Below, in pieces: positions 41,200-50,801 of a stretch of 64,000 bases of DNA. The stretch is from Candidatus Woesearchaeota archaeon. GTDB taxonomy: Archaea; Nanobdellota; Nanobdellia; Woesearchaeales; DSVV01. The stretch is taken from contig JABJHR010000011.1 of assembly GCA_018661705.1 (NCBI GenBank), positions 1 to 64,000 on the forward strand, written 5' to 3'. Every line of letters starts with the position of its first letter. The first letter of the stretch is position 1. A program made the translations under genes and the position numbers. The notes below the pieces were generated by a model. The model ran no database searches and had not been told where the DNA came from. It worked only from the letters and a program-made list of their open reading frames with translations.

Positions 41200-41655
41200 A
41201 TGGCAAGAATGCATTCAAGAGCAAAAGGAAAGTCTGGTTCAACTAGACCAATAAAAACAACAATTCCTTCATGGGTAAGATATAAACCAAAAGAAGTAGA
41301 ATTGTTAGTTGCAAAATTAAGAAAAGAAAAACATGAACCATCACAAATTGGGATAGTTCTAAGAGATATTTATGGAATTCCAAGTGTAAAGCTTATTACA
41401 AAAAAATCCATTAATAATATCCTTAAGGAAAAAGAATTACTAACAGAGATTCCAGAAGATCTTATGAATTTAATGAAGAAAAACATTGAACTTAGAAGAC
41501 ATATGGAAGAAAATAAAAAAGATATGGTTGGTAAGCGAGGAATTCAATTAACAGAGTCTAAGATTAAAAGATTAATTAAGTATTATAAAAAATCTAAAAG
41601 ATTATCTGAAGATTGGAGCTATGATCCTGAAAAGGTTAGGTTACTAATTGATTAA
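41200..41655 (+). CDS. rps15: Ribosomal protein S15 (archaeal S15P)
   Basis: This small-subunit protein binds the central domain of 16S rRNA. The 151 residues match the archaeal/eukaryal S15P (S13e) type: N-terminal MARMHSRAKGKSGSTRP, SWVRYKPKEVELLVAKLRKE, PSQIGIVLRDIYGIPSVKL and the C-terminal RLIKYYKKSKRLSEDWSYDPE. The length is normal. GGAGGTTAATTACA gives the start. A DHH nuclease gene follows at 100 bases, an order often seen in archaea. Confidence 0.97.
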   Translation: MARMHSRAKGKSGSTRPIKTTIPSWVRYKPKEVELLVAKLRKEKHEPSQIGIVLRDIYGIPSVKLITKKSINNILKEKELLTEIPEDLMNLMKKNIELRRHMEENKKDMVGKRGIQLTESKIKRLIKYYKKSKRLSEDWSYDPEKVRLLID

Positions 41656-41755
41656 ATTTATATACTTCTTCTTTTTTTATTTATTTGTTTTTTAATATTA
41701 AAACTTAGTATATTAACTAAAAACAGAATTATTTTTCATTAAAAAGGGGGACAGG

Positions 41756-43171
41756 GTGGAATTTAAACAGTATATTGAAAATAGTGCTAAAGCATTTAAT
41801 ACTATTGACAAAAAGCAAACCATTAGAATTATCAGCCATATAGATACAGATGGAATTTGTTCTGCAGGAATATTAACAAAAGCATTGATAAGAGATAAAA
41901 AAAAGTTTTCTGTTACATTTGTAAATTATATAACTCAAGATTTTATTGTAAAGTTATCCCAGGAAAGTCATAAAAATTTTGTTTTCTTAGATTTAGGAAC
42001 AAGCCAACTAAAAAACATTAAAACATATTTAAAGGACAAAAAAGTATTTGTGTTAGATCATCATGTAACAAGAGCAAAAAGATCAGAAAATGAAGAAGAA
42101 CAAATTTATCATGCAAACCCATCATTATTTAACATCAATAGTTCAAGAGAAATTAGTGCAGCAGGTATTACTTATCTTTTTGCAAAAGAACTAAATAAAA
42201 AAAATATGGATCTTGCTTATTTAGGAGTAGTAGGAGCAATTTCTGATCTTCAAGAAGAAAATGGATTCAAAGGACTTAATGAAGAAATATTAAATGAGGC
42301 AGTTGCTTCAAAAAAAATAATTGTTGAGAAAGGACTTAAATTTTTTACATCTGGAACAAAGCCTTTATACAAGCTATTTATGAAAAGTCTAAGCCTATAT
42401 ATACCAGGGTTAAGTGGAAATGAAGATAAAATCTTTGATTTTCTTAATTCAGTTGGAATTGAACAAAGAACAAATAATCGATGGACAAGAATATCAGATT
42501 TAGAAAGAGAACAAACTGAGAGATTAGTTAAAGAAGTTTCCAGAATAAAAGTAGGAGAAAAAGAAATCAAAGAAAGTAAAGATATTTATGCAAACACCTA
42601 TAGATGCCTTAGTATTAATGAAGAAATTAAAAATTTGAAACAACTTTCTACACTTCTTAATGCATGTGGTTGTTTAGACAGAGCATCTTTAGGCCTAGGA
42701 TTGTTATTAGGAGATAAAAAGAGTTTTATCAGAGCAACTTATACATTAAAAGAATATAATAGAGAAATCATAAGTACTTTAAATTGGTTAGAAAGTAATA
42801 AAAAAACGCGAAGAACTATTGAACAAAACGGCCATATAATTCTAAATGCAGAAACAAGCACTAATCCTAAAATATTAGGGACAGCAACAAGTATGTTAGC
42901 TCAAAATCTAAATGTTGCAGAAGGAATTTATTTAGTTACATTGTCTAGAGATAGAAATAAAAAAACAAAAATTTCAATGCGAATGACAGGCAATAAACAA
43001 AACAAAGGTCTAGTAAAACTTCTTAGAAAGGTTATTGAACCATTTGAAGGAGAATGTGGCGGACACAGTAATTCTGCAGGTGGCGTTATTGATGTGAAAT
43101 ATGAACAACAGTTTATTGAAAATGCTAAGAATGAATTGTCAAAGAAAGCAATTGAAGAAGTTATAGAGTAA
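41756..43171 (+). CDS. DHH-family RecJ-like exonuclease
   Basis: The 471-residue protein has the DHH phosphoesterase motifs: IISHIDTDGICSAGIL (about 24-39), FLDLGTSQ, VLDHHVT (about 100-106) and GAISDLQEE. The C-terminal DHHA1 part ends in the substrate-binding GECGGHSNSAGGVID (about 438-452). Archaeal proteins of this type (RecJ-like, GAN) are single-strand DNA or RNA exonucleases tied to replication or RNA decay; which applies here is uncertain. The start is a GTG preceded by GGGGG. It lies behind rps15 and converges with a wHTH gene across a long hairpin. Confidence 0.88.
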   Translation: MEFKQYIENSAKAFNTIDKKQTIRIISHIDTDGICSAGILTKALIRDKKKFSVTFVNYITQDFIVKLSQESHKNFVFLDLGTSQLKNIKTYLKDKKVFVLDHHVTRAKRSENEEEQIYHANPSLFNINSSREISAAGITYLFAKELNKKNMDLAYLGVVGAISDLQEENGFKGLNEEILNEAVASKKIIVEKGLKFFTSGTKPLYKLFMKSLSLYIPGLSGNEDKIFDFLNSVGIEQRTNNRWTRISDLEREQTERLVKEVSRIKVGEKEIKESKDIYANTYRCLSINEEIKNLKQLSTLLNACGCLDRASLGLGLLLGDKKSFIRATYTLKEYNREIISTLNWLESNKKTRRTIEQNGHIILNAETSTNPKILGTATSMLAQNLNVAEGIYLVTLSRDRNKKTKISMRMTGNKQNKGLVKLLRKVIEPFEGECGGHSNSAGGVIDVKYEQQFIENAKNELSKKAIEEVIE

Positions 43172-43330
43172 GTAATTCTAAGTAAGTAGTTCTAAGTTAA
43201 AAGTAAGAAGTTGGTTGGTAGTAAAAAAGCTTAAAAGTTGAAAAGCTAAAAAACTTGAAAGTAATATACTTTTAAGCTTTTAGACCTTAAGCCTTTAAAC
43301 TTTTTAGTCCCATTACAAACTTAGAACAGA
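43172..43330. repeat. Long hairpin between convergent genes (diverged copy)
   Basis: A perfect 14-bp inverted repeat AAAAGCTTAAAAGT/ACTTTTAAGCTTTT forms the core. Outer parts carry TTCTAAGT words opposing ACTTAGAA words, as in the copy at 51164. It fills the gap between the DHH gene and the wHTH gene. Confidence 0.6.
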
Positions 43331-43355
43331 ATACTTAAAACAAGAAAAAATAAAA

Positions 43356-43628
43356 CTAAAGACTGTTTCTGATTTTATCTATGTTTTCAACAACATCTTG
43401 GCCTTTCTTTGTTAAACTTAACAATTTAAGTCTGCCTTGTTTATTAAAGTTAATTAGACCTGAAAGATGCATTTGTTGTAAAATCTTAACCACATGACTA
43501 TAGGTGCAATCAATTTGTTTTGCTAAAGAACTTGCATAAACCTCACTCTTTGCATTATACAAACCTACTAACATCATTGCTGGTTTTTCTCTAAAAATTA
43601 CATTAAAAATTTCTTTGTTTTTAATCAA
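43356..43628 (-). CDS. Small winged-helix (MarR-like) regulator
   Basis: The 90-residue protein is a single winged helix: MLVGLYNAKSEVYASSLAKQ, the recognition helix YSHVVKILQQMHLSGLI and wing FNKQGRLKLLSLTKKGQDVV. The start is a TTG, supported by GGGGTG seven bases upstream. No effector domain is present. It diverges from the XPD-helicase gene over 360 bases and may control it or itself. Confidence 0.78.
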   Translation of the reverse strand: MIKNKEIFNVIFREKPAMMLVGLYNAKSEVYASSLAKQIDCTYSHVVKILQQMHLSGLINFNKQGRLKLLSLTKKGQDVVENIDKIRNSL

Positions 43629-43991
43629 TTTAACACCCCAAAGGTTTTGTTAAGATTCACACACTCTTTTTCAATTATTTTATTTTAAATTGAAATGCGT
43701 TATTATATTTAAAGCTATTGGAAATATATGATAAAACATAAGTTAAGAATCCTAGATATACCCATTTATAGTAACCAAGATATATGTTTTAGTATACTGG
43801 TTTAATTTAAAGGTTTGGAAGGTTAGGGGTTTAGAATATTTGGAAAGTAAAAATTTTGATAATGAAAGGGCGCTTATGTTCCTTTCACTGTTCACCTAAC
43901 ACCTTTTACCTGTTATTCGACACTCCAAACCTTTCACACCATCCTAACCTTCAGAACTTTTTCAAATAACTTTATTAATAACCCCTCGATC
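43629..43991. other. Divergent region with AAAGGTTTGG palindrome
   Basis: No gene is seen. A perfect 11-bp inverted repeat, AAAGGTTTGGA (about 43809-43819) with TCCAAACCTTT (about 43925-43935), encloses CCTTTCA/TGAAAGG and GGTTAGG/CCTAAC words. It resembles the 14812 element in word content. An AT-rich stretch TAACTTTATTAATAA before 43992 probably holds the helicase promoter. Confidence 0.5.
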
Positions 43992-46013
43992 ATGTTTTTA
44001 ATGGTTCAATCTGAAGAAATTCTATTTCCATATGAAAAAATAAGAGATGAGCAAACAGAATTAATTAAAGATATTCTTGAAGCCATAAAATCAAGGAAAA
44101 GCATTATTGCGCATGCTCCAACCGGATTAGGAAAAACAGCTGCTGCCCTTAGCCCAGTTTTAAAATATGCTATTGATAATGACTTACATATTTTCTTTTT
44201 AACATCTCGGCATACACAACATAAGATTGCAATTGAAACGCTTAGAGAGATCAAAAAATTGCATGGAACTAAATTTGATGTGGCAGACATTATTGGAAAG
44301 AAATGGATGTGTGCTGTTCCAAATATTACTACTTTATTCCAAAATGAATTTCAAGAATATTGCAAAAATATGAAAGAAACAAAAAAATGTGCTTATTTTA
44401 TTAATACAAGAGGCAGTGACCAAGGAAATAAAATAACTGTGCCTGCAAAAAAAACAATTGAAGATCTTAAACTAGGAATCAGAAGTTCAGAAGAAATTAT
44501 TGATTTTTGTGAAAAAAGTGAACTTTGCCCTTATGAAATCTCAATTGAACTCGCAAAAAAATCAAAGATTATTATTGCAGATTATTTTTATGTATTTGGA
44601 CCGCATGTGAGTGATGTGTTTCTAAAGAAGATTGAAGCTGATCTTAGTAAATCAATTATTATTGTTGATGAAGCACATAATCTACCAGATAGAATTAGAA
44701 ATTTAGCAACAAACAGATTAACAAGCTTAATGTTAAAACGAGCAATTAAAGAAGCAAAGAAATATGGGTATTCAGAAACATTAGGATATTTAGTTCATGT
44801 ACAAGATGTATTAAATGAACTTTCAAGAAAATTAGAAGAAAACCAAGGATCAGGAGGGTTTTCAAAAGGTGGAAGATTCTCAAAGGAAATAAAAATTACA
44901 AAAGAAGATTTTGTAGATGCAATAAACAAAGAAATTAATTATGATGATTTAGTTGCAGATATTGAATTTATTGCGGAATCTGTTAGAGAAACACAAAAAA
45001 GAAGTTATATTGGAGGGGTTGCAAGATTTTTTGAACATTGGAGAGGAGAAACTGATTCAATGAAAAAAGGAAAGAAAGACAAAGAAAATAATAAAGTAAA
45101 AATTGAAAAAACAGATGATGAAGAAGGGTTTGCAAGAATTTTAAAATTAGAAGAAACAAAAGAAGGGCCATTAGTTACATTAAGCTATACTTGTTTAGAC
45201 CCATCAGTTATTACAGGGCCTGTAATTGCTAATTCCCATTCCTGCATTTTTATGTCAGGAACATTAACACCTACTTTTATGTATCGAGATTTATTAGGTG
45301 CAGATAATTGCATTGAAAAAGAATACAAATCACCCTTCCCACACAAAAATAAATTAAATTTAATTGTTCCAAGAACAACAACAAAGTATGAAAAAAGAAA
45401 TATTAAACAATATGAAGAAATTGGTAAAATATGTGCAGATCTTGCAAATAAAATAAAAGGAAATGTATTTTTATTTTTCCCTAGCTATAAAATGAGAGAT
45501 AGTATTTATTTATATTTTATGAACTTGTGTAGAAAAACAATTTTTCTTGAAGATCCTAAAATGAAAAAAGAAGAAAAATTAGAGTTACTAGAAAATTTTA
45601 AGAAATATAAAAAAGCAGGTGCTGTTTTATTAGGAGTAACCTCTGGGAGCTTTGGAGAAGGAATTGATATGCCAGGCGATTTATTACAGGGTGTAATTGT
45701 TATTGGGCTACCTTTAGGTGTTCCAGATTTAGAAACAAGAGAATTAATTGATTATTTCGATAGAAAATACAAAAAAGGTTGGGAATATGGTTATTTATAT
45801 CCTGCATTTCAAAAAACATTGCAAAATGCTGGAAGATGTATTAGAAGTGAAACAGACAGAGGAGTGATTGTATTTTTAGATGAAAGATATGTGTGGCCCA
45901 GATATAAAAATTGTTTTCCAGATGATCATAAGATGATAATTGCTAAGGATTATGATAAAATAATTAGTGATTTTTTTGAAGAAGAAAAAAAGGAAGAAGA
46001 AAAGGCAGAATGA
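43992..46013 (+). CDS. XPD/Rad3-type DNA helicase
   Basis: This superfamily 2 helicase with 5'-3' polarity takes part in DNA repair. The 673-residue protein has Walker A HAPTGLGKTAA (about 36-46), an iron-sulphur domain with cysteines in WMCAVPN, EYCKNM, KKCAYF and SELCPYE, motif II IIVDEAHNLPDRIR, and C-terminal VLLGVTSGSFGEGIDMPGD and ALQNAGRCIRSETDRG-like motif VI. All functional motifs appear intact. The ATG at 43992 is used; ATG 44004 is an alternative. The C-terminal tail is Glu/Lys-rich. SpoIIM follows 120 bases on with its own ribosome site. Confidence 0.93.
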   Translation: MFLMVQSEEILFPYEKIRDEQTELIKDILEAIKSRKSIIAHAPTGLGKTAAALSPVLKYAIDNDLHIFFLTSRHTQHKIAIETLREIKKLHGTKFDVADIIGKKWMCAVPNITTLFQNEFQEYCKNMKETKKCAYFINTRGSDQGNKITVPAKKTIEDLKLGIRSSEEIIDFCEKSELCPYEISIELAKKSKIIIADYFYVFGPHVSDVFLKKIEADLSKSIIIVDEAHNLPDRIRNLATNRLTSLMLKRAIKEAKKYGYSETLGYLVHVQDVLNELSRKLEENQGSGGFSKGGRFSKEIKITKEDFVDAINKEINYDDLVADIEFIAESVRETQKRSYIGGVARFFEHWRGETDSMKKGKKDKENNKVKIEKTDDEEGFARILKLEETKEGPLVTLSYTCLDPSVITGPVIANSHSCIFMSGTLTPTFMYRDLLGADNCIEKEYKSPFPHKNKLNLIVPRTTTKYEKRNIKQYEEIGKICADLANKIKGNVFLFFPSYKMRDSIYLYFMNLCRKTIFLEDPKMKKEEKLELLENFKKYKKAGAVLLGVTSGSFGEGIDMPGDLLQGVIVIGLPLGVPDLETRELIDYFDRKYKKGWEYGYLYPAFQKTLQNAGRCIRSETDRGVIVFLDERYVWPRYKNCFPDDHKMIIAKDYDKIISDFFEEEKKEEEKAE

Positions 46014-46135
46014 AAAGACCAGATTACATATGATTTCTACAAAAAATATATAAACTCATCAATCAATAAAATACAACATTACTAATTATTACAATTTATT
46101 GCAATTATATTATTAAAAAAAAAGAGGTTGATATC

Positions 46136-47041
46136 ATGGTATTAGAACAAGCGTTTAAAGCGCAATGGTTAGAAAAAAGACCAATTTCTGCATTTTTCTT
46201 AGGATTATTATATGCACTTGTTGGAATATTAAGTGCAAAACTTATTTTTCCAGCAAGTACAAGTATGATGGCTGTTGCATTTACATCTATTTTGCTAATA
46301 CCATCTGTTAACAAATTACTTTCAGATGAAGAAAATGTTGAAATAAGAGAAACTAAATTTTCTTTAAGAATGTTGATTAAAGACCATAGAGATATTTTTG
46401 AGATATACTTCTTTATGTTTATCGGTGTACTAACTATGTTTGCGTTATTTGCATTGTTCATGCCAAAAGCAACAACACTTAAGATGTTTTCTTCACAACT
46501 AAAAGTTGCAGGTTTTACAGGACAAGCATTTGCTAGCCAAATCTTTAATAGAGAAACCATGGATATTTTGATAAATAATCTAATTGTAATGATTGCTTGT
46601 TTGTTATTATCTATTGCTTATGGTGCTGGTTCAATCTTATTCCTAGTATGGAACGCAAGTGTATGGGGAACAGTATTTGGTTATGTTGCACATACGTCAG
46701 CAGGCCAAGTTCATCCATTGATTGCATTTGGTACTATAATGGCTCCAGTTTTAGCACATATGATTACAGAAGCACTTAGTTATTTCTCGGCAGCAGTTGT
46801 GGGAGGAGTAGTAAGCAAAGCTGTGTTAAGAGAAGATCTCTTTAGTGAGAAATTTCATCATATACTAAGTGATTCAATGATATTATTACTGTTAGGATTT
46901 ATTATTGTGGTGATTGCTGCATTGATAGAAGTACATGTTTATCCTTATGCGGGTGTAGTGTTATTAGGAGTTGTATTGTTATTAATCCTAATAATAGGTG
47001 CATTAGAACCCACAGGAATGTTAGAAGGTAGAGATCGCTAG
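46136..47041 (+). CDS. SpoIIM/DUF95-family membrane protein
   Basis: The 301-residue integral membrane protein has about six hydrophobic helices. It has the family's conserved central stretch (NNLIVMIACLLLSIAYGAGSILFLVWNASVWGTVFGY) and PLIAFGTIMAPVLAHMITEALSYFSAA. Members of the SpoIIM (stage II sporulation M) family are common in archaea, where there is no sporulation; a role in membrane organisation is only a guess. A cytoplasmic loop (EENVEIRETKFSLRMLIKDH, about 66-85) follows the second helix. GAGGTTGATATC precedes the ATG. Confidence 0.85.
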   Translation: MVLEQAFKAQWLEKRPISAFFLGLLYALVGILSAKLIFPASTSMMAVAFTSILLIPSVNKLLSDEENVEIRETKFSLRMLIKDHRDIFEIYFFMFIGVLTMFALFALFMPKATTLKMFSSQLKVAGFTGQAFASQIFNRETMDILINNLIVMIACLLLSIAYGAGSILFLVWNASVWGTVFGYVAHTSAGQVHPLIAFGTIMAPVLAHMITEALSYFSAAVVGGVVSKAVLREDLFSEKFHHILSDSMILLLLGFIIVVIAALIEVHVYPYAGVVLLGVVLLLILIIGALEPTGMLEGRDR

Positions 47042-47224
47042 TAGATTGGTGATTTTTTATTATTTTCTTTTTTATCCCCTCAATAGGTTAACTACTAATG
47101 AGTGGCAATCAAACCGAAATATTTATATATGAGTTCTTGGTTTATAGGTGTAATTAGTGCACATCAGAAGCATGTTTGAAGTCAGTATGTACTTAATAAA
47201 AAGGTGACAGATAGGTGAAGTTTC

Positions 47225-47761
47225 ATGGAATTTAATGAGCAAAAAGCACTGGAATTAATGGAAAAATATGCTCCTGATAAAGACACATATGAAAAAGTAA
47301 TGGCACATACAATGGCTGTGCAAGAAATTGCATTAGAGATTTCTGAAAAAATTGAAGTGATAGATATTGAATTCATTAAAACAGCTGTAATTCTACATGA
47401 TATTGGAAGATTTAAATTACCACCGTGGTCAAAAGATCAAATAAAACATGGTGTTGAAGGAGCTAATATATTAAAAGCAGAAGGATGGCCAGAGAAATTC
47501 CAAAGAGTATGTGAAAATCATATTGGCGTTGGCATTTTAAAGAAAGATATTGAAAAAGATAATTTGCCATTACCAGCAAAAGATTATATTCCAGAAACAA
47601 AAGAAGAAATCATTATCACATATGCAGATAATCTTACAATAAACGATCAAAGAACAAATGAAGAAGAAATTGAAGAAAGATATAGAAAAAAACTTGGTGA
47701 AGAACACGCAAAAAGAGTTGGAAAGTTTCATGAAAAAGTTCATGAGATGATTCATGAGTGA
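47225..47761 (+). CDS. HD-domain protein (TIGR00295-like)
   Basis: The 178-residue protein has the HD metal site: HTMAVQEIALEI, VILHDIGRFKLPPWSKDQIKHGVEGA and the late IITYADNLTIN. The order and the phrase EGWPEKFQRVCENHIGVGI match the archaeal TIGR00295 group. It is probably a phosphohydrolase on a nucleotide-like substrate. A TATA box (ATTTATATATG) lies near 47120. The EndoV-like gene starts 19 bases after the stop, so the two form an operon. Confidence 0.85.
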   Translation: MEFNEQKALELMEKYAPDKDTYEKVMAHTMAVQEIALEISEKIEVIDIEFIKTAVILHDIGRFKLPPWSKDQIKHGVEGANILKAEGWPEKFQRVCENHIGVGILKKDIEKDNLPLPAKDYIPETKEEIIITYADNLTINDQRTNEEEIEERYRKKLGEEHAKRVGKFHEKVHEMIHE

Positions 47762-47779
47762 AAAGGTAGGGAAAGAAGA

Positions 47780-48463
47780 ATGCTTAACATAGAAAAATTA
47801 AAAGAGGAACAGTTAAAATTAGCAAAAAAGCTTTCACTTAGTGATCAATTTGATAAAATTAAGACCATCGCAGGTGTTGATTATCTTTATACAGATGATG
47901 AAATAATTTGTACAATAGTTGTAATTAATTATAAGACATTAGAAGTTGTTGAAAAAATATATGCAGTTGAAAAAGCAACATTTCCTTATATTTCTGGATT
48001 TATTAGTTATAGAATAACACCCGTAACAGTAAAAGCTTATGAAAAACTTGAAAATAAACCTGATTTAATGATGATTTCAGCAAATGGAATAATGCACCCA
48101 AGAATGTTTGGAGCTGCAAGTGCTTTAGGATTATATTTAGACATACCAACAATTGGTGTTGCTAAGAAAAGGCTATGTGGAGAAGAAAAAGATAATTGTG
48201 TTTATTTAGATAAAGATGTGATAGGGAAAAAAATAGGAACAAAAGACAAGGCAAAAGCAGTATATGTTAGCCAAGGACACAAAGTAGGTATAAAAACAAC
48301 TATGGAAATTGTGCAAAATATGCTAAAAGGTCATAAATTACCAGAACCTTTATATTTAGCGCATAAGTACGGGAATAAGGTAAAGAGTAAGCTTAAAGAA
48401 GACAACACAAACATCGAAAGTAAAAGTGATGAAAACGAAGACACTTTAAGTGAAGAAGATTAA
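47780..48463 (+). CDS. nfi: Endonuclease V-like protein, probably catalytically altered
   Basis: Endonuclease V nicks DNA or RNA near inosine. The fold is well kept over about 190 residues: IAGVDYLYTDD, ATFPYISGFISYRITP, HPRMFGAASALGLYLDIPTIGVAKKRLCG. Aligned by eye to bacterial EndoV, the first catalytic Asp is present (Asp34), but the Glu of FRExP is Ile79 and the Asp of VDGxG is Ser100 (ISANG). Two of three metal-binding acids are thus missing, so it may bind inosine without cutting. The last 35 residues are an added charged tail. It follows the HD gene by 19 bases and precedes a NYN-domain gene. Confidence 0.85.
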   Translation: MLNIEKLKEEQLKLAKKLSLSDQFDKIKTIAGVDYLYTDDEIICTIVVINYKTLEVVEKIYAVEKATFPYISGFISYRITPVTVKAYEKLENKPDLMMISANGIMHPRMFGAASALGLYLDIPTIGVAKKRLCGEEKDNCVYLDKDVIGKKIGTKDKAKAVYVSQGHKVGIKTTMEIVQNMLKGHKLPEPLYLAHKYGNKVKSKLKEDNTNIESKSDENEDTLSEED

Positions 48464-48566
48464 ATAATTAAAGAATATCGTTTAGGAAAAACGAATAAAA
48501 CAGAATATAAGATCAGGACCAAAAATTATGTGTCCTAATCCTAAAGGAAACAATGAGGTATTAAAA

Positions 48567-49448
48567 ATGAAACATAAGGAACAAAGAGTATTAGTACTAT
48601 TTGATGTACAAAACATGTATTACAGTGCAAAACAATTATATCATAAGAAAGTAAATTTTACAAGCATATTGAATCAAGCTGTTTCTAACAGAAAATTAAC
48701 AAGAGCAATTGCTTATGTTATTAAAACAGATATTAAAGAAGAAGTTAACTTTCATGATGCACTGAATAAGATAGGCATTGAAGTAAAAGCAAAAGACCTA
48801 CAAATCTTCTTAGGTGGAGCTAAAAAAGGCGATTGGGATATTGGAATAGCAATGGATGCTGTTAGATTAAGTCCAAAAGTAGATGTTGTTGTTTTAGTTA
48901 GTGGAGATGGTGATTTTAAAGATCTACTCCAATACTTACAAAGTCATGGATGTAGAGGGGAAGTAATTGCATTTGGAAGAACTGCTTCTAAACATCTAAA
49001 AGAAACAGCAGATGACTACCATGACATGGATAAGAATCCAAGCAAATATTTAATTGGACAAAAACCATATCTTAATAATAATAACAGTAATTACCACAAA
49101 AAAGATTTCAATAAAAACCAAAATAAACATCATGTAAGAAATGAAGCTTCAAAACCATTTGTTAAAGAAACAGGGCCTTCTTCTCAAAGTCTTCCTGTTA
49201 TTAATAAATCAAATAAGCCAGTTTCAAATGTAGTTAAAAAAGTTGAAACTAAAGCAAAAGAAACAGTAAAACCAAGTGTAAAAACAGAAACAACAAAAGA
49301 AGCAGAGAGAAAACCAGTAAAAAAAGAAACTAAGGCTAAAAAAGAAGAAACAAAGACTACAGAAACAAAGAAAAGCACAGACAAAAAAGAAAAACCAAAG
49401 AAACAAGGCTTTGTTAAAAAATTAGCTTCAAGGTTAAAGAAGAAGTAA
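48567..49448 (+). CDS. NYN-domain protein (LabA/DUF88-like) with basic tail
   Basis: The protein has 293 residues from ATG 48567, where GAGGT lies seven bases upstream; an ATG at 48528 is less favoured. The N-terminal 160 residues are a PIN-like NYN domain: VLFDVQNMYYSA (Asp near residue 12), KKGDWDIGIAMDAVRL and VVLVSGDGDFKDLLQYL. The acidic residues expected for a metal-dependent RNase are present. The remaining 130 residues are low-complexity, rich in Lys, Thr, Glu and Asn, ending in KKLASRLKKK, probably disordered and RNA-binding. A role in RNA turnover is inferred. Confidence 0.85.
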   Translation: MKHKEQRVLVLFDVQNMYYSAKQLYHKKVNFTSILNQAVSNRKLTRAIAYVIKTDIKEEVNFHDALNKIGIEVKAKDLQIFLGGAKKGDWDIGIAMDAVRLSPKVDVVVLVSGDGDFKDLLQYLQSHGCRGEVIAFGRTASKHLKETADDYHDMDKNPSKYLIGQKPYLNNNNSNYHKKDFNKNQNKHHVRNEASKPFVKETGPSSQSLPVINKSNKPVSNVVKKVETKAKETVKPSVKTETTKEAERKPVKKETKAKKEETKTTETKKSTDKKEKPKKQGFVKKLASRLKKK

Positions 49449-49487
49449 TAACACTAAAAAAATTAAATTATTCTTTTTATTTTTTTA

Positions 49488-49958
49488 TTAATCTTTTTTT
49501 TGAGTTCTATCTTTCATTTCATTAAAAGGATCAATTAATTTCTGATAATCACCAAAGTATCCTGCTTCAATAGGTACAACACGACTTGCACCACCTAAGC
49601 AAGGAATATCACCCATAACTCTTGGTCTTTCTAACAAATAAACATCCTTCAAATAACCACCAGAAAGAATTCCAGATGTCATTCCAAAAATACGAGGCAC
49701 ACCATCTTTAATTATGCAATCCATCATCAAATGTGCTTGAAAATTAAACCAACCATCTTCATCCATCTCTTTTTTCGGTTTATAAAGATTATAACCAAAT
49801 AGTATAAAATAACCATTTCGTTCTTTATCTTCATCATTTACAACTTCATTTCCAGTATTTATTAAAATAATTGGTCTTGTTTCTTCAAATAAATCATCTA
49901 TTGTGGCTAAAACAGCCCCCATTTTTACCAAATGCTCTCTTAATTCAGATTTCTTCAT
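49488..49958 (-). CDS. Hypothetical protein, 156 residues
   Basis: No family is recognised. The protein is soluble with a strand-rich centre (RPIILINTGNEVV, NGYFILFGYNLYKP, WFNFQAHLMMDCIIKDG) and a glycine-rich segment (MTSGILSGGYLKDVYLLERP). GGGGAAAGTTTAA precedes the ATG, giving a solid start. It lies downstream of nth on the same strand, 75 bases after its stop, and converges with the NYN gene. Confidence 0.6.
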   Translation of the reverse strand: MKKSELREHLVKMGAVLATIDDLFEETRPIILINTGNEVVNDEDKERNGYFILFGYNLYKPKKEMDEDGWFNFQAHLMMDCIIKDGVPRIFGMTSGILSGGYLKDVYLLERPRVMGDIPCLGGASRVVPIEAGYFGDYQKLIDPFNEMKDRTQKKD

Positions 49959-50033
49959 TTAAACTTTCCCCTGATTAGAAAGAAATGTATTTGATTATAA
50001 AAAGTTTATCCAAGTAATGCCTATAAAAAATAA

Positions 50034-50717
50034 TCATTTCTTTAGTTTTGTTTTTTTAGGAAACTTGCAATACTTATCTAATTTACAGAGATAACACTTA
50101 GGAGAAACAGGTCTGCAGATGTTTTGACCATATGCAACTAAATAATCATTAAATTCTTTCCAATGTTTCTGAGGAAGCCATCCTCTAAGTTCCATTTCGG
50201 TTTCAAATGGATCTTTAGTTTTAATCCAACCCCACCTGTTAGGAATACGATGGCAATGTGTATCAATACATAATCCTGGCTTGCCATAACCTAAAGAAAG
50301 AACTAAATTAGCTGTTTTTCTACCTACGCCTTTTAACTTCAAAAGTTCATCAAGATCATCTGGAACAATATTACTATATTTCTCAATTAGCACTTGACAG
50401 ATTTCTTTTATTCTCAATGCTTTTGTTTTGTAGAAACCCACCGGATATATCAACTTTTCAATCTGTGATATTGAAAGTTTTAAGATCTTCTGCGAAGTAT
50501 CTGCAACTTTAAACAACCTATAACTAGCTTTTGCAGTTGTCTCATCCTTTGTTCTTAAACTTAAAATTGTAGAAATTAAAACTTTGAATGGATTACCACC
50601 CATTTCACTAATTTCAGTAACAATTGGTTTAGTAAAATTATTATATTCTTTACTAAGAATTTTCATTACTTGATTAATTTCTTTATTTGATGGAATCTTT
50701 CTTTTGATTAATGACAT
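50034..50717 (-). CDS. nth: Endonuclease III (DNA glycosylase/AP lyase)
   Basis: This enzyme removes oxidised pyrimidines and cuts at abasic sites. The 227-residue protein has the helix-hairpin-helix LLKLKGVGRKTANLVLS with the catalytic Lys, the catalytic Asp in CIDTHCHR, and the C-terminal [4Fe-4S] cysteines CRPVSPKCYLCKLDKYC (C-x6/7-C-x2-C-x5-C). All are intact. The length is typical. A leaderless start is likely. It is one of several base-damage repair genes in the region. Confidence 0.96.
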   Translation of the reverse strand: MSLIKRKIPSNKEINQVMKILSKEYNNFTKPIVTEISEMGGNPFKVLISTILSLRTKDETTAKASYRLFKVADTSQKILKLSISQIEKLIYPVGFYKTKALRIKEICQVLIEKYSNIVPDDLDELLKLKGVGRKTANLVLSLGYGKPGLCIDTHCHRIPNRWGWIKTKDPFETEMELRGWLPQKHWKEFNDYLVAYGQNICRPVSPKCYLCKLDKYCKFPKKTKLKK

Positions 50718-50801
50718 ATAATAGATTCTTTTTTAGTTATTAATAAGTTTTTGGAAAAATGATAAGTATACTCAGAATAATTCATTAAAAAATAAAAAAC
50801 A

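Noticed and set aside
49184-49406. Phe/Val-rich minus-strand frames inside the NYN gene tail
   Set aside because: They are complements of the Lys/Thr-rich low-complexity tail and have no start signals.
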